From Nocardiaceae bacterium (GTDB lineage Bacteria; Actinomycetota; Actinomycetes; Mycobacteriales; Mycobacteriaceae): a DNA stretch of 64,000 bases. The position numbers were made by a program, and so were the translations under genes. The stretch is taken from positions 46,681-110,680 of the forward strand of contig JAJFUQ010000155.1 of NCBI GenBank assembly GCA_021372355.1, given 5' to 3'. The notes beneath the pieces were generated by a model. That model saw only the letters and a program-made list of their open reading frames with translations, was not told where the DNA came from and did not search any database. Below are positions 42,662 to 52,199 of the stretch, one piece after another (the first letter of the stretch is position 1; every line of letters begins with the position of its first letter).

Positions 42662-45600
42662 CCCGAATGTCGCCCGGGTTCCAGAAGCCGGAGCGGGTTA
42701 CCTCTCCGGTTTCCAACTTCGCGGCCTTGGCCTCGGGGTAGAAGCGGTTGAACTTCTCGAGTGAACCCCAGTCGCGACCCCAGTCGTCCATCAGGTAGCT
42801 CGGCATCGCGATGCGCGACGCGATCATGTTGGTGAAACCGAGCGGACCGCCGTTCTCCGCGGCCTGCCAGGTCGTCGTACCGGTGACGGCGAGCGGGTGG
42901 TCCGGGAGGATGCGGTAGTTCGGGACCTCGGCAACGCCGTTGACGTGGTCGAACGGACGCTGGCACGGGAACTGGAGGCCGACCGCCCAGTCGAGCAGAA
43001 CAGGCTGCTTCGAGCCGACGAGGCTGTTCAGCGTCTGTAACTGGGGGATGCGCGGGGGAGTGAAGGCCACCCACTGGTTGTCCGCGAGGATCGGGTCGTT
43101 GGCGACGATCCGGACGACGTCGGCCTGAGCCGGGATCATCGCGCGGGGTACCCGCAGGTTGCGCCACGACGGCGACGGACCGATGTCGAGCGGTCGAACC
43201 TGACCGAGGTTCTTGATCGTGCCGTCGGCCTGACGCTTGCCGTAGTCGAGGAGAACCTGCTGGCCGTACTTCGCCTTACCGGTGGAGTCGACCGAGTAGA
43301 TGCGGCCGGCAGCCGTGATGACGATGAGCGGTGAGTCCGTGCTCGGCGCCGGCAGTGCGTACCAGCTGGTTTCGATCGAGGCGGGCTGCTGCATCTCCTT
43401 CTGGAACGAACCGAGAACGGGTGTCGTGCCGGGGTTCAGGCCGTACGGCAGCTTCGCGTGGCTGCCATTGATGCCCGGCTCGTCGAGTTCGCCACCCTCA
43501 GTCCCGGCCTCCTGGCCGCGCGCGTACTTCGGGCCGATGAAACCGGAATCCGCGCCGCTGGAACCGGGGTCGACGCCCGTTTCCTCGGCGGTGAGGTCGG
43601 TGTCGACGCCGTCGGGCGTGAAGCCCTTCGGGTCGGAGCCTGCGAGCGGGTCGTTCGCGTTCTTGAGCGGGTGCTGCGGGTCCGCGACCGGCGTGAGGAA
43701 GCCCTTGTTCGGGTTCGGTTCGACGAGAACGTCGTTCGCCATTCCGCAGCTTGCGCTGGTGACGGACTCGATGTTCTGGCGGGCCAGCGAGTACGCCGGG
43801 TACTGCCACACCGCGCCCTTCACCATCGACAGGACCTCGAACGCGACGACCGCAGCGACCGCGACGGTCAGCGGTGCGCCGAGGAGGCGGCGGGCGACCT
43901 CCATGCCGGGCAGGCGTTTGCTGGGTTCGGTGAAGTCCGCACGCATGGTCTGCCACAGCAACGCCAGGAGGGACAGTCCGAACAGTACGAGCAGAACGTT
44001 CGCGGACTGAATGCCCTTGAGCGAGACGGTCTTGTCCCACCACGGAATGCCGAAGCTCGAGACGTACCAGTAGCCGTTGATGCTCGAGAACGAGAACGCC
44101 AGGATGAACAGCACGCCGGACAGGAACAGCGTGCGGTTGCGTCGGACGGTCAGCACGTAGGGAGCGACGAGAACCGCGGCCAACGCGGCGATCGAGCCGC
44201 CGATGCTCGCGTACGCGCCGAAGTGGTGAGTCCACTTCGTCGGGTTGAACATCATGAAGAACATGGTTCCGAACATGGCGCCGATGAGACGCCACGAGGG
44301 ACCCAGCGATACACCGTTGACCTTGCGCTTACGCAGCAGCACGACGACGCAGGTGATGGCGCACAGCAACATGATGAGGAACGCGAACCGGCGCGAGAGC
44401 GAGCCGTCGACGGTCGGCAGGATCAGGTAGTAGTAACGCAGGAAGTCCTTCGTCCACGGCAGGTTCGGGCCGACCGCGGAGCGGACGCCATTGGCTTCCT
44501 GGATCGCGGCGAAGGTCTGGTCGCTGTAGACGACGGTGAGAATCAGGAACCCTGCGGAGGCGATCGGCGCGAGGAGCGCCAGCTTGCCGTGCTCGCGGTG
44601 GCGACGGGCGATCACGCGCAGGATCGGCCGGAGTCCGGCGAGCAGGATCGCCACACACATGAGTCCGGTCGGGGCGGCAGCCAGCGTGAATGCGCCCACG
44701 AGGCAGGCGATCGCGGCCGGCGCTAGGCGACCGGTGGCGATTGCGCGCTCGACCGAGCACCAGGTCAGTAGGGCTCCGAAGGCGACGACCGGCTCGGGAC
44801 GGAGGCCGTTGTCGTAGGGCAGCCAGAACGCGAGGAAGACCAGACCGGCCGTGTAGAGCGCGACCTTGTCTTTCCGCACCGTCCGGCCGAGGCGGGGGAT
44901 GACCTCACGGCTGATGAGCAACCAGCAACCGATACCGCACAGCAGTGCCGGAATACGGACCCAGATGCTCGCGGTCGAGATCTCGCTGAACCACTGGAGG
45001 ACGTAGTAGTACCAACCGAACGGCGCCTCCGGAACGCCGAACCACCGGAAGTAGTTCGCCATGTAGCCGGCCTTGTCGGCGACCCGGGCCATCGTCAGGA
45101 TGTAGCCATCGTCGGAGGTGTTGGCGCCGATGAAGTGCCACACGATGAGGGTTCCACCGATGAGACCGTCGGCGACCGTCGGACGCAGCCAGTGCGCCGG
45201 GAAGAGCCGGCGGTGGCTCCGGCCGTCGGACATGTCGAGGCGGGCCAGCGCACCGATCGCGATGATCGTGCACAAGGCGGCGCCGATGATCGCGGAGAGC
45301 TTCAGCAGCGTGGGGCTCGTCGTGAATCGCGAATCGACGTCGGACGTGACCTTGAATCCGCTGGCCGCGCGACCGGTCAGTTCCGAGTAGATGCCGACGA
45401 CCTGCGGGCGGAAGTCGCCGACCATGGCGCCTTCGAGCGGCTTGCCGTCGTCGTCCCGGAGTCCGGCGAACGACGCCGACGTCTGTTCCTGGTTCGAATC
45501 GATCGTCACCTGGCTGCACTGTGCGATATCGGCGACCGGTGCCGCCACCACGACGACGTTGCGGTTGACGACCTCGACATTGGTGTCGGTGGTCCGCACG

Positions 45601-45968
45601 AAGAGTGCGTTGATCGGCGCGTTGTCACCCTTCGCCGGAGCGGTTCCGACGACCTGTGTGCCGCTCTTGAGCCCGCTGAGCACCGAGCACGGAATGACCG
45701 CATGGAACGTCAGCGGAACCTGCGACATCAACGGTGCGTCGACATCGGCGTAAGTCGAGGACTGCGGCCAGTTGAGCGTTGCCGTCGTCTGCTTCACCGG
45801 CAGGAACGGAGTCGCCATCGCGAGCAGAGCACCCAGGAGACCGGCGATCGCCGCGACTGTCGCCGCATTGACTCGCAAACTCGGCCGCTTGCGGTCCGAA
45901 CCCCGCTCGGGTGGTTCCCCGAAAGACGATTCGGGGAGGTCAGGCACTACGAGCAGAGCGTTCGACAC
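42654..45968 (-). CDS. embB: Arabinosyltransferase, EmbB/EmbA-like
   Basis: A 1104-residue GT-C membrane arabinosyltransferase using decaprenyl-phosphoryl-arabinose to extend arabinan. An N-terminal helix (AATVAAIAGLLGALLAMATP) leads into a jelly-roll loop, then 14 or so helices with the catalytic loop ANTSDDGYILTMARV and the FRWFG/FGWYYY block. A large C-terminal extracytoplasmic carbohydrate-binding part spans about 700-1104. FLRYYYLILPTVDGSLSRRF resembles EmbB. The residue matching M. tuberculosis EmbB Met306 is Val337 (SIWVRIP). The GTG at 45968 is placed by TAGCAT 7 nt upstream. The second emb gene lies 107 nt upstream of this start. Confidence 0.9.
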   Translation of the reverse strand: MSNALLVVPDLPESSFGEPPERGSDRKRPSLRVNAATVAAIAGLLGALLAMATPFLPVKQTTATLNWPQSSTYADVDAPLMSQVPLTFHAVIPCSVLSGLKSGTQVVGTAPAKGDNAPINALFVRTTDTNVEVVNRNVVVVAAPVADIAQCSQVTIDSNQEQTSASFAGLRDDDGKPLEGAMVGDFRPQVVGIYSELTGRAASGFKVTSDVDSRFTTSPTLLKLSAIIGAALCTIIAIGALARLDMSDGRSHRRLFPAHWLRPTVADGLIGGTLIVWHFIGANTSDDGYILTMARVADKAGYMANYFRWFGVPEAPFGWYYYVLQWFSEISTASIWVRIPALLCGIGCWLLISREVIPRLGRTVRKDKVALYTAGLVFLAFWLPYDNGLRPEPVVAFGALLTWCSVERAIATGRLAPAAIACLVGAFTLAAAPTGLMCVAILLAGLRPILRVIARRHREHGKLALLAPIASAGFLILTVVYSDQTFAAIQEANGVRSAVGPNLPWTKDFLRYYYLILPTVDGSLSRRFAFLIMLLCAITCVVVLLRKRKVNGVSLGPSWRLIGAMFGTMFFMMFNPTKWTHHFGAYASIGGSIAALAAVLVAPYVLTVRRNRTLFLSGVLFILAFSFSSINGYWYVSSFGIPWWDKTVSLKGIQSANVLLVLFGLSLLALLWQTMRADFTEPSKRLPGMEVARRLLGAPLTVAVAAVVAFEVLSMVKGAVWQYPAYSLARQNIESVTSASCGMANDVLVEPNPNKGFLTPVADPQHPLKNANDPLAGSDPKGFTPDGVDTDLTAEETGVDPGSSGADSGFIGPKYARGQEAGTEGGELDEPGINGSHAKLPYGLNPGTTPVLGSFQKEMQQPASIETSWYALPAPSTDSPLIVITAAGRIYSVDSTGKAKYGQQVLLDYGKRQADGTIKNLGQVRPLDIGPSPSWRNLRVPRAMIPAQADVVRIVANDPILADNQWVAFTPPRIPQLQTLNSLVGSKQPVLLDWAVGLQFPCQRPFDHVNGVAEVPNYRILPDHPLAVTGTTTWQAAENGGPLGFTNMIASRIAMPSYLMDDWGRDWGSLEKFNRFYPEAKAAKLETGEVTRSGFWNPGDIRVK

Positions 45969-45975
45969 GGCTGAG

Positions 45976-45981
45976 ATGCTA
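45976..45981 (-). promoter_or_regulatory. -10 hexamer of the EmbB-like gene (leaderless)
   Basis: TAGCAT on the minus strand ends 7 nt before the GTG at 45968. It gives this gene its own promoter even though the other emb gene is just upstream. Confidence 0.5.
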
Positions 45982-46075
45982 CCGAGCAGCGGGTCCGTTT
46001 CCGGTGAGGCAAACCGGCGGTGCAACTAATGGTTCGTCAAGAAATCGAGACGCGGGTGCGAAAAGCCGCCTCGCG

Positions 46076-49000
46076 CTATGACGATTCCTTGATCCGCCCG
46101 TCGCTGTAGAGCCCGGTTCGGGTCTTTTCGGTCGTCTCGATGTGCGCGGTCGTTTCCGATCCGTCGTACGGCACGAGCCGCTCGAGGTTGCCCCAGTCCC
46201 GCGCCCAGTCGTTGTTGGCGAAGCTCGGGATCGACTGCGCCTTCAGCAGCAGGCTCGTCCAGCCGAGCGGTCCGCCACCGATCCAGTCCTGCCAGCCGTT
46301 GGTCGCCTCGGCGCCCTTACGGTCCGGCATGATGCGGAACTCCGGCACCTCGGCGACGCCGTCGACGTGCTCGAACGGACGCTGGCACGGGAACGCGAGA
46401 CCCACGGACCAGTCGAGAAGCACCGGAACCTGGCTGCCCACGTATTCCTGCAGCGTCTTCACGATCGGCACCCGCGGCGGGGTGATCGCCACCCATTCGC
46501 CGGGGGAGATGTTGTCGTCGGTGACGACGACGCGCACCGCGTTGGCCTTGTCCGGAATCTGCGACAGCGGGACCCGGAGGTCGCGCCACGAAGGCTGCGG
46601 ACCGATGTCGATCGGCCGGACCTCGCCGAGTTTCTCGACGTTGCCGTCCGCGCCGACGATTCCGTACTCGACCATGACGTCCTGACCCTCGGTGACCACG
46701 CCGTCCTTGTCGACCGAGTGGATCCAGCCCGCGGCCGCGACGGTGAGAAGCGGTCCCTTGCGATCGAGGCCGAACCACTGCGTGGTCAGGTTCGAGATGC
46801 GCTGATCGCCATCGGTCCAACTGCCGAGCGAAGGAACCTCGGCGGGGTCGAGTCCGTACGGGAGTTCGACCTTGCTGCCGTTGACGCTCACGGTGTCGCG
46901 GTAGCCACCGGCGGTCGAGGACGGAGTGTTGTTCTTGCTCTTGCCGTCGGTGCTCGTGGAGTTCGCACCGCCCTTGCCAACCCACTCGGATTCGGCGGAG
47001 ATGTCGATCGGAACACCGTCCGGCGTGAATCCGACGTTCTCCGCCTGCAGCGATTCCGAGAGCGGACCCCTGAGTGGCTTGAGAATCGAGCTGGTCGGGT
47101 CGGGCTCGACGAGCACGTTGTCCGCGAGCGAACACGGGTGCCCCGCGAGCGCTTCGAGGTTCGACTTCGCGATCGAGTACGCGGGGTACTGCGACACCGC
47201 ACCCTTGACGAACGAGAGGACTTCGAACATCACCATGAAGGCGGCGATGACCGTCAGAGGCGCGGCCGCGAGGTCGCGGAACACGCGATGCGTCGACCCG
47301 TCCGCGATGTAGGGCGCGCGATAGTGCTGGTAGGCGGCGATCAGCAGAAGCAGGACCGTTCCCGCGAGGAACAGTGTCGAGATGCCCTTACCCGCGATCA
47401 TGACCGGCTTGTCCCACCACGGGATGCCGTAGCTCGACACGTACCACCAGCCGTTCGGGCCGGTGAACGCGATCGCGGTGAAGAAGGAGATGAAGGCGGC
47501 GAACAGTGTGCGGTTCCGTGGCGCGGTCATGGCCCTCTGGCCGACGGCGACCGCGGCCAGTGCGGCGACCGAGCCGGCAAGTCCGGCATAGACACCGAAG
47601 TGGTGGGTCCACTTGGTCGGCGTCCACATCATCATGAGCAGCGCTCCGAAGACGATGCCGAGGATGCGGATCGACGGGCCGCGAGAGGTGCCGGGGATCT
47701 GTCCACCCTTGCGGAGCATCTGCATCACGCACGTGGCGAGGCAGACCAGCATGATCAGGACACCGAAACGACGGGCGAGCGAGCCGTCCGGTCCGAAGGT
47801 CAGCAGGGCATCCCAGCGCAGGCGCTCATCGAACCAGGCGACGTTCGGTCCCACCGCCATGCGGACGCGCGAGGCTTCCTTGACCGCCGCGAGGGTCTGG
47901 TCGCGGAACACCGGGACGAGGATCAGGGTTCCGGCGGCCGCGATCGGCGCGAGCAGGGCCGCGAAGCCGTGCGTCTTGGCGCGCTTGATGAGGATCTGCA
48001 GGAGGGGCCTCGACGAGGCGGCGAGTGCGGCGATGCAGATGAGGCCGGTCGGGCCCGCAGCCAGCGAGAACGCCGCGATCATGACGGCGATCGCGGCCGG
48101 CAGGAGTCGACCGGTGGCGATTGCGCGCTCGGCCGAACACCATGTCAGCAGGGCTCCGAGCGCGATGATCGGCTCGGGGCGCAGACCGTTGTCGTAGGGC
48201 AGCCAGAACGCGAGGTAGACCAGGCCCGACGTCCAGAGCGCCAGTTGGTTGCGGCGGACGCGCGCGCCGAGCCGCGGAAGCACCTCGCGGCTGATGACCA
48301 GCCAGCCGATGATCGAGGCCGCCAGGGTGGGCAGACGCATGAACATGCTGGTCGTCGAGATGTGTGAAAAAACGGTGAGGATGTCGTACGCCCAGCCGAA
48401 CGGGGCTTCCGGAACACCGAACCATCGGTAGTAGTTCGACATGTAACCGGTCGGTCCCGCCGCACGGCCCATCGTCAGGAGGTAGCCGTCGTCGGAGGTG
48501 TTGGCGCCGATGACGTACCAGATTCCGAGCGTGCCGATCATGAAGACGTCGGCCAGAGAGATCCGGTACCAGTGCGCGGGCAGGAAGCGGCGCGCGCGGC
48601 GACCGTCTGTGCAGTCGAGTCGGTGCAGAGCCACCAGGGAGATGATCGTGGTCAGGACCGCGACGATCATGGCAAAGGTCTTGATCAGCGTCGTCGACGT
48701 CGTGAACCGCGAGTCGATGTCGATGTGGACCTTGATGCCCGATGTCTGCAGCGTCGCCTGCGGTAGGTCGGTGAAGAGTCCCACGACCTGCGGTCGGAGA
48801 TCGTCGGTCTTCGTGTTGTCGAGGCGCGGGACACCGCCGACCTTCGTGACTGTCTTGTTGACGTCGGACGCGATCGAAATCTGCTGGCAGCCAGCGAAGT
48901 CCGATAGCGGTGCGTTGATCAGGGTTTTGTCGCGAAGGATCGCCCGCACCGACACCGGAGCGCCGTCGAGGGCCGGTTCGACCGTGATGACGAGGCCCTT

Positions 49001-49279
49001 GGAGCTCTGTTCGTCAGACTTGTCCGGAATCGTCGCGACGATCGTCTGCTTCAGAGCGCCGGGAGCTGTGAGCACCGAGCAGGGCACGGTGACGTCGGCT
49101 CGAACCGGCGTGTAGGAAACAAGTGGCGCGGTCACACTACCGGCACCGCGCTGCGGCCAGTCGAGACTCGCCACCGTCGCCTTGACCGGCATGACGGGCA
49201 GGGCGATCGCGCACAGGAAGCCAATGAGGCCAGTGACGATCGCGATGATCCGGGCCGTATTCGGCGACGCTTTCTGCAC
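46076..49279 (-). CDS. embC: Arabinosyltransferase, EmbC-like
   Basis: A 1067-residue GT-C arabinosyltransferase. An N-terminal helix (RIIAIVTGLIGFLCAIALPV), the catalytic loop ANTSDDGYLLTMGRA, then YRWFGVPEAPFGWAYDIL and MFMRLPTL, where Met is kept at the ethambutol-site position. VAWFDERLRW, PDGSLARRF and TPTKWTHHFGVYAGLAGS resemble EmbC more than EmbA or EmbB. The C-terminal domain ends with a conserved CQRPFEHVDGVAEVPEFRI-type block. GTG 49279 is the only start between the pucR end and the first helix and sits 6 nt after TACGAT. Only two emb genes are present against three in mycobacteria. Confidence 0.9.
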   Translation of the reverse strand: MQKASPNTARIIAIVTGLIGFLCAIALPVMPVKATVASLDWPQRGAGSVTAPLVSYTPVRADVTVPCSVLTAPGALKQTIVATIPDKSDEQSSKGLVITVEPALDGAPVSVRAILRDKTLINAPLSDFAGCQQISIASDVNKTVTKVGGVPRLDNTKTDDLRPQVVGLFTDLPQATLQTSGIKVHIDIDSRFTTSTTLIKTFAMIVAVLTTIISLVALHRLDCTDGRRARRFLPAHWYRISLADVFMIGTLGIWYVIGANTSDDGYLLTMGRAAGPTGYMSNYYRWFGVPEAPFGWAYDILTVFSHISTTSMFMRLPTLAASIIGWLVISREVLPRLGARVRRNQLALWTSGLVYLAFWLPYDNGLRPEPIIALGALLTWCSAERAIATGRLLPAAIAVMIAAFSLAAGPTGLICIAALAASSRPLLQILIKRAKTHGFAALLAPIAAAGTLILVPVFRDQTLAAVKEASRVRMAVGPNVAWFDERLRWDALLTFGPDGSLARRFGVLIMLVCLATCVMQMLRKGGQIPGTSRGPSIRILGIVFGALLMMMWTPTKWTHHFGVYAGLAGSVAALAAVAVGQRAMTAPRNRTLFAAFISFFTAIAFTGPNGWWYVSSYGIPWWDKPVMIAGKGISTLFLAGTVLLLLIAAYQHYRAPYIADGSTHRVFRDLAAAPLTVIAAFMVMFEVLSFVKGAVSQYPAYSIAKSNLEALAGHPCSLADNVLVEPDPTSSILKPLRGPLSESLQAENVGFTPDGVPIDISAESEWVGKGGANSTSTDGKSKNNTPSSTAGGYRDTVSVNGSKVELPYGLDPAEVPSLGSWTDGDQRISNLTTQWFGLDRKGPLLTVAAAGWIHSVDKDGVVTEGQDVMVEYGIVGADGNVEKLGEVRPIDIGPQPSWRDLRVPLSQIPDKANAVRVVVTDDNISPGEWVAITPPRVPIVKTLQEYVGSQVPVLLDWSVGLAFPCQRPFEHVDGVAEVPEFRIMPDRKGAEATNGWQDWIGGGPLGWTSLLLKAQSIPSFANNDWARDWGNLERLVPYDGSETTAHIETTEKTRTGLYSDGRIKESS

Positions 49280-49285
49280 GCGGTG

Positions 49286-49291
49286 ATCGTA
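49286..49291 (-). promoter_or_regulatory. -10 hexamer of the EmbC-like gene (leaderless)
   Basis: TACGAT on the minus strand ends 6 nt before the GTG at 49279. Confidence 0.5.
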
Positions 49292-49352
49292 TTTCAGTTC
49301 CGCGCCCGGATCGGCCCGCCGGGTGGGATCCGGCGAGTTGGTCAGCGATTTA

Positions 49353-50579
49353 TCAGGCAGGCCGTCCGCGCCAATGGACGATGTCGAGGGCCGCGGCAAC
49401 TCCGACGAGGTTGTCGGCAAGCGGTCGGGGCAGAAGCTCATCGGCCCGCGCGAGCCGGCGGATGACGGTGTTGCGGTGGGTGTAGAGCCGCTCCGAGGTC
49501 CGTGAGGTGTTGCACTGCTCGCGGATGTAGGCGACGACGGTGTGCTGGGTTTCCTCATCAGCCGTGAGGAAGTCGCCGAGAGTGTCGACGACGAACTCGT
49601 CGGCACCGGCTTGATCGTGGGTGAGCAGCGCGACGAGCGCGATGTCATCGAACTGCACGACCCGTTGTACTGATCGCAGCCGAGCCACCATTTGCTGTGT
49701 TTTGGCCGCGTCGAGGTGAGTGCGCCGGAATCCCTCGAGGTCGTGGCCGGCGCGGCCGATGGCGATGTTCACGTCCGGATACGTCGTGATCTGCCCACTG
49801 AGTTCGTCGGTGTCGGGAACACGCGAGCTCGGAACCCAGATCCACAGCGTCGTCGCACTCGCGACGACCGTCAGCCGGCGATGTGCCCCGCAAGAGTGTG
49901 TGAACGCATCGGCGACCGCTTCGAGGTGCTCCACCTTCGAGCCGGGTGCCGCCCACACGATCGCGGCAACGTGCGGCCCGGTCAGCGGGTGCCCGAGCTG
50001 CGCCTCGGCCTGCGCCCGCGCGATCGGAGCCCCCTCCACGATGAGCGATACCGCTGCGAGCTTCTCGGCGTTGCTTCCGCGGGTCAGCTGGTGGATCTCG
50101 ACTCCGATCAGTTCGCCGACTGCCGTGATCGTGTCGTCGAGGAATGTGCTGATGGACAGGGACGAGATCGCCAGCAATTCCCGAAGAAGATCAGGATCGC
50201 GCGTTTCGGAGAAGCAGATCTCCATCCACAAACGCCAGGCGACGTTCTGTGCCGTTCGGTAGGTGTCGAGTGCCGTCGAGTCGAGTCCGCGCCGGGTGAT
50301 GTCCCGCGAAACGTCCAGCACCTCGCTGTCGACGTTGGCCGGCACGCGGCGGCCCGGATTGCGCACATTGTTGGTGATCCAGTGGAGCAGGTTCGCGAGA
50401 TTGCTGCGGGTGATGCTTGCCGCGAGGACCGGGTCGGCGGAGACCGTGCCCATGCCCGGACCGCCGAGGGTGGCTGCGTTCACCGCTTCGATCATGTGGG
50501 TCTGAGACAGCGCCAATTCCGCGCAGCGGCGGAAGAGTGCAGCTACTTGTTCGCTCGGTTCCGGCCATGGAGCGGTCAT
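49353..50579 (-). CDS. PucR/CdaR-family transcriptional regulator
   Basis: A 408-residue regulator. A helical N-terminal sensory region (about 1-170), a middle GGDEF-like CdaR domain (about 180-310) and a C-terminal PucR HTH (about 345-400; ERLYTHRNTVIRRLARADEL) are visible. It is divergent from the EthA-like monooxygenase gene with an 111-bp gap that holds nested inverted repeats, so it very probably controls that gene. The start is ATG 50579 or GTG 50588. Its product is unrelated to the TetR-type EthR that controls ethA in mycobacteria. Confidence 0.9.
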   Translation of the reverse strand: MTAPWPEPSEQVAALFRRCAELALSQTHMIEAVNAATLGGPGMGTVSADPVLAASITRSNLANLLHWITNNVRNPGRRVPANVDSEVLDVSRDITRRGLDSTALDTYRTAQNVAWRLWMEICFSETRDPDLLRELLAISSLSISTFLDDTITAVGELIGVEIHQLTRGSNAEKLAAVSLIVEGAPIARAQAEAQLGHPLTGPHVAAIVWAAPGSKVEHLEAVADAFTHSCGAHRRLTVVASATTLWIWVPSSRVPDTDELSGQITTYPDVNIAIGRAGHDLEGFRRTHLDAAKTQQMVARLRSVQRVVQFDDIALVALLTHDQAGADEFVVDTLGDFLTADEETQHTVVAYIREQCNTSRTSERLYTHRNTVIRRLARADELLPRPLADNLVGVAAALDIVHWRGRPA

Positions 50580-50585
50580 TCTGCA

Positions 50586-50632
50586 CACTATGCCTCAGTG
50601 TGCTGGCCGATCTGAGGCACATTGCCATAGTG
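50586..50632. promoter_or_regulatory. Nested inverted-repeat operator between pucR and ethA
   Basis: The inner arms TGCCTCAG (50591-50598) and CTGAGGCA (50612-50619) are perfect complements 13 nt apart. The outer arms CACTATG (50586-50592) and CATAGTG (50626-50632) are also perfect complements. The element overlaps the start of the regulator and precedes the monooxygenase start by about 60 nt. Confidence 0.7.
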
Positions 50633-50690
50633 AATGGGTCGCGGTGTCCCGCATTGTTGTATGCAACGAACCTCAACGAGGAGGAATGGC

Positions 50691-52190
50691 ATGACCGCCA
50701 ACACCGCAACTGACCACTTCGACGTACTCATCGTCGGCGCCGGGATCTCCGGCATCGGAGCCGCGCGCTACCTGAAGACGCGGCAACCGAACAAGTCGTT
50801 CGCGATCTTGGAGGGGCGTGCGAACTTCGGTGGAACGTGGGACATGTTCAAGTACCCGGGCCTTCGCTCGGACTCGGACCTGCACACGTTCGGCTACGAG
50901 TTCAAGCCCTGGAAGGACAAGGACGCGATCGCCTCGGCGTCGAAGATCATGTCCTACCTGGGCGAGACGCTCGACGAGAACGGCCTCGCGCCGCACATCC
51001 GCTACCACCACAAGGTCGTGCGGGCGGAGTGGTCGTCGGCTACCGCACGATGGACTGTTGAAGTCGAGCGCACCGACACCGGTGAGCGCACCTTCATCAC
51101 GTCGTCGTGGATCTTCAGCGGCGCGGGCTACTACAACTACGACGAAGGCTTCACCCCGAACTTCGAGGGTCGCGAGCGCTTCGAGGGCACGATCGTGCAC
51201 CCGCAGCACTGGCCCGAGGACCTCGACTACACCGGTAAGCGCGTGGTCGTGATCGGCAGCGGTGCAACCGCGGTGACCCTCGTGCCGTCGATGGCGCCGA
51301 CCGCCGGCCACGTGACGATGCTGCAGCGCACGCCGACCTACGTCATGCCCGTTCCTCGCCAGGACCCGTTTGCGAACATCGCGAACCGACTCCTCGGAGA
51401 CAAGCTCGGCTACGCCGTCGCCCGCCGGAAGAACATCCTGCAGCAGAAGTACGTCTACGACTTCGCGCAGACCTTCCCGGGCCTGGCCCGCAAGATCATC
51501 CGCACGGTCAACGCGTCGATGCTGCCCTCGGACTTCCCGGTCGACGAGCACTTCAACCCGCCGTACAACCCGTGGGACCAGCGCCTGTGTGCCGTACCGA
51601 GCGGCGACCTCTTCAAGGCACTGTCGAACGGCTCCGCATCGATGGTCACCGATCGCATCAAGACGTTCACCGAGAAGGGCATTCTGCTCGAATCGGGTCG
51701 CGAGCTCGAGGCGGACATCATCGTCACCGCGACCGGCTTGAACATCCAGATTCTCGGTGGCATCGAGCTGCACGTGGACGGCCGGAAGGTCAACAATCCA
51801 GACCTGGTCGCCTACCGCGGCACGCTGCTCTCGGGTGTCCCGAACCTCGCGATGGCGATCGGCTACACGAACTCGTCGTGGACGCTGAAGATCGGCATGC
51901 TGTGCGAATACTTCTGCGACCTGCTCGAGCACATGGACAAGAACGGCTATGACACCGTCTGGCCCGTCGCTGACCCGGACATGGAGACCCGGCCGCTGCT
52001 CGACTTCGAGGCCGGCTACGTCATGCGGGCACTCGCGAAGCTGCCCAAGCAGGGCACTGCCAAGCCCTGGAAGATGTCGATGAGCTACTTCGACGACAAG
52101 AAGATGCAGAACGCTCCTACGGTCGACGAGCACCTCAACTTCTCGAGTGCCGCGCGCCGCCAGGAGCGCTCGCTATCCAAGGCCAGCTGA
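50691..52190 (+). CDS. ethA: Flavin-containing Baeyer-Villiger monooxygenase, EthA-like
   Basis: A 499-residue FAD/NADPH monooxygenase that inserts oxygen into ketones or oxidises thioamide-type sulphur. FAD fold VLIVGAGISGIGAARYL, the BVMO-like GGTWDMFKYPGLRSDSDLHT, the YYNYDEGFTPNFEG segment and the NADP fold VVVIGSGATAVTLVP all follow M. tuberculosis EthA, the activator of ethionamide, over the whole length. It has GAGGAGGA before the ATG at 50691. In mycobacteria ethA sits next to a TetR repressor; here it is paired with a PucR-type regulator and lies between emb and aftA. A bidirectional terminator follows. Confidence 0.92.
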   Translation: MTANTATDHFDVLIVGAGISGIGAARYLKTRQPNKSFAILEGRANFGGTWDMFKYPGLRSDSDLHTFGYEFKPWKDKDAIASASKIMSYLGETLDENGLAPHIRYHHKVVRAEWSSATARWTVEVERTDTGERTFITSSWIFSGAGYYNYDEGFTPNFEGRERFEGTIVHPQHWPEDLDYTGKRVVVIGSGATAVTLVPSMAPTAGHVTMLQRTPTYVMPVPRQDPFANIANRLLGDKLGYAVARRKNILQQKYVYDFAQTFPGLARKIIRTVNASMLPSDFPVDEHFNPPYNPWDQRLCAVPSGDLFKALSNGSASMVTDRIKTFTEKGILLESGRELEADIIVTATGLNIQILGGIELHVDGRKVNNPDLVAYRGTLLSGVPNLAMAIGYTNSSWTLKIGMLCEYFCDLLEHMDKNGYDTVWPVADPDMETRPLLDFEAGYVMRALAKLPKQGTAKPWKMSMSYFDDKKMQNAPTVDEHLNFSSAARRQERSLSKAS

Positions 52191-52199
52191 GGACTGAAC

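Noticed and set aside
49280..49648. Upstream extension of the EmbC-like gene into pucR
   Set aside because: The frame there is Ser/Pro/Thr-rich antisense-like sequence within pucR; the first membrane helix follows directly after the GTG at 49279.
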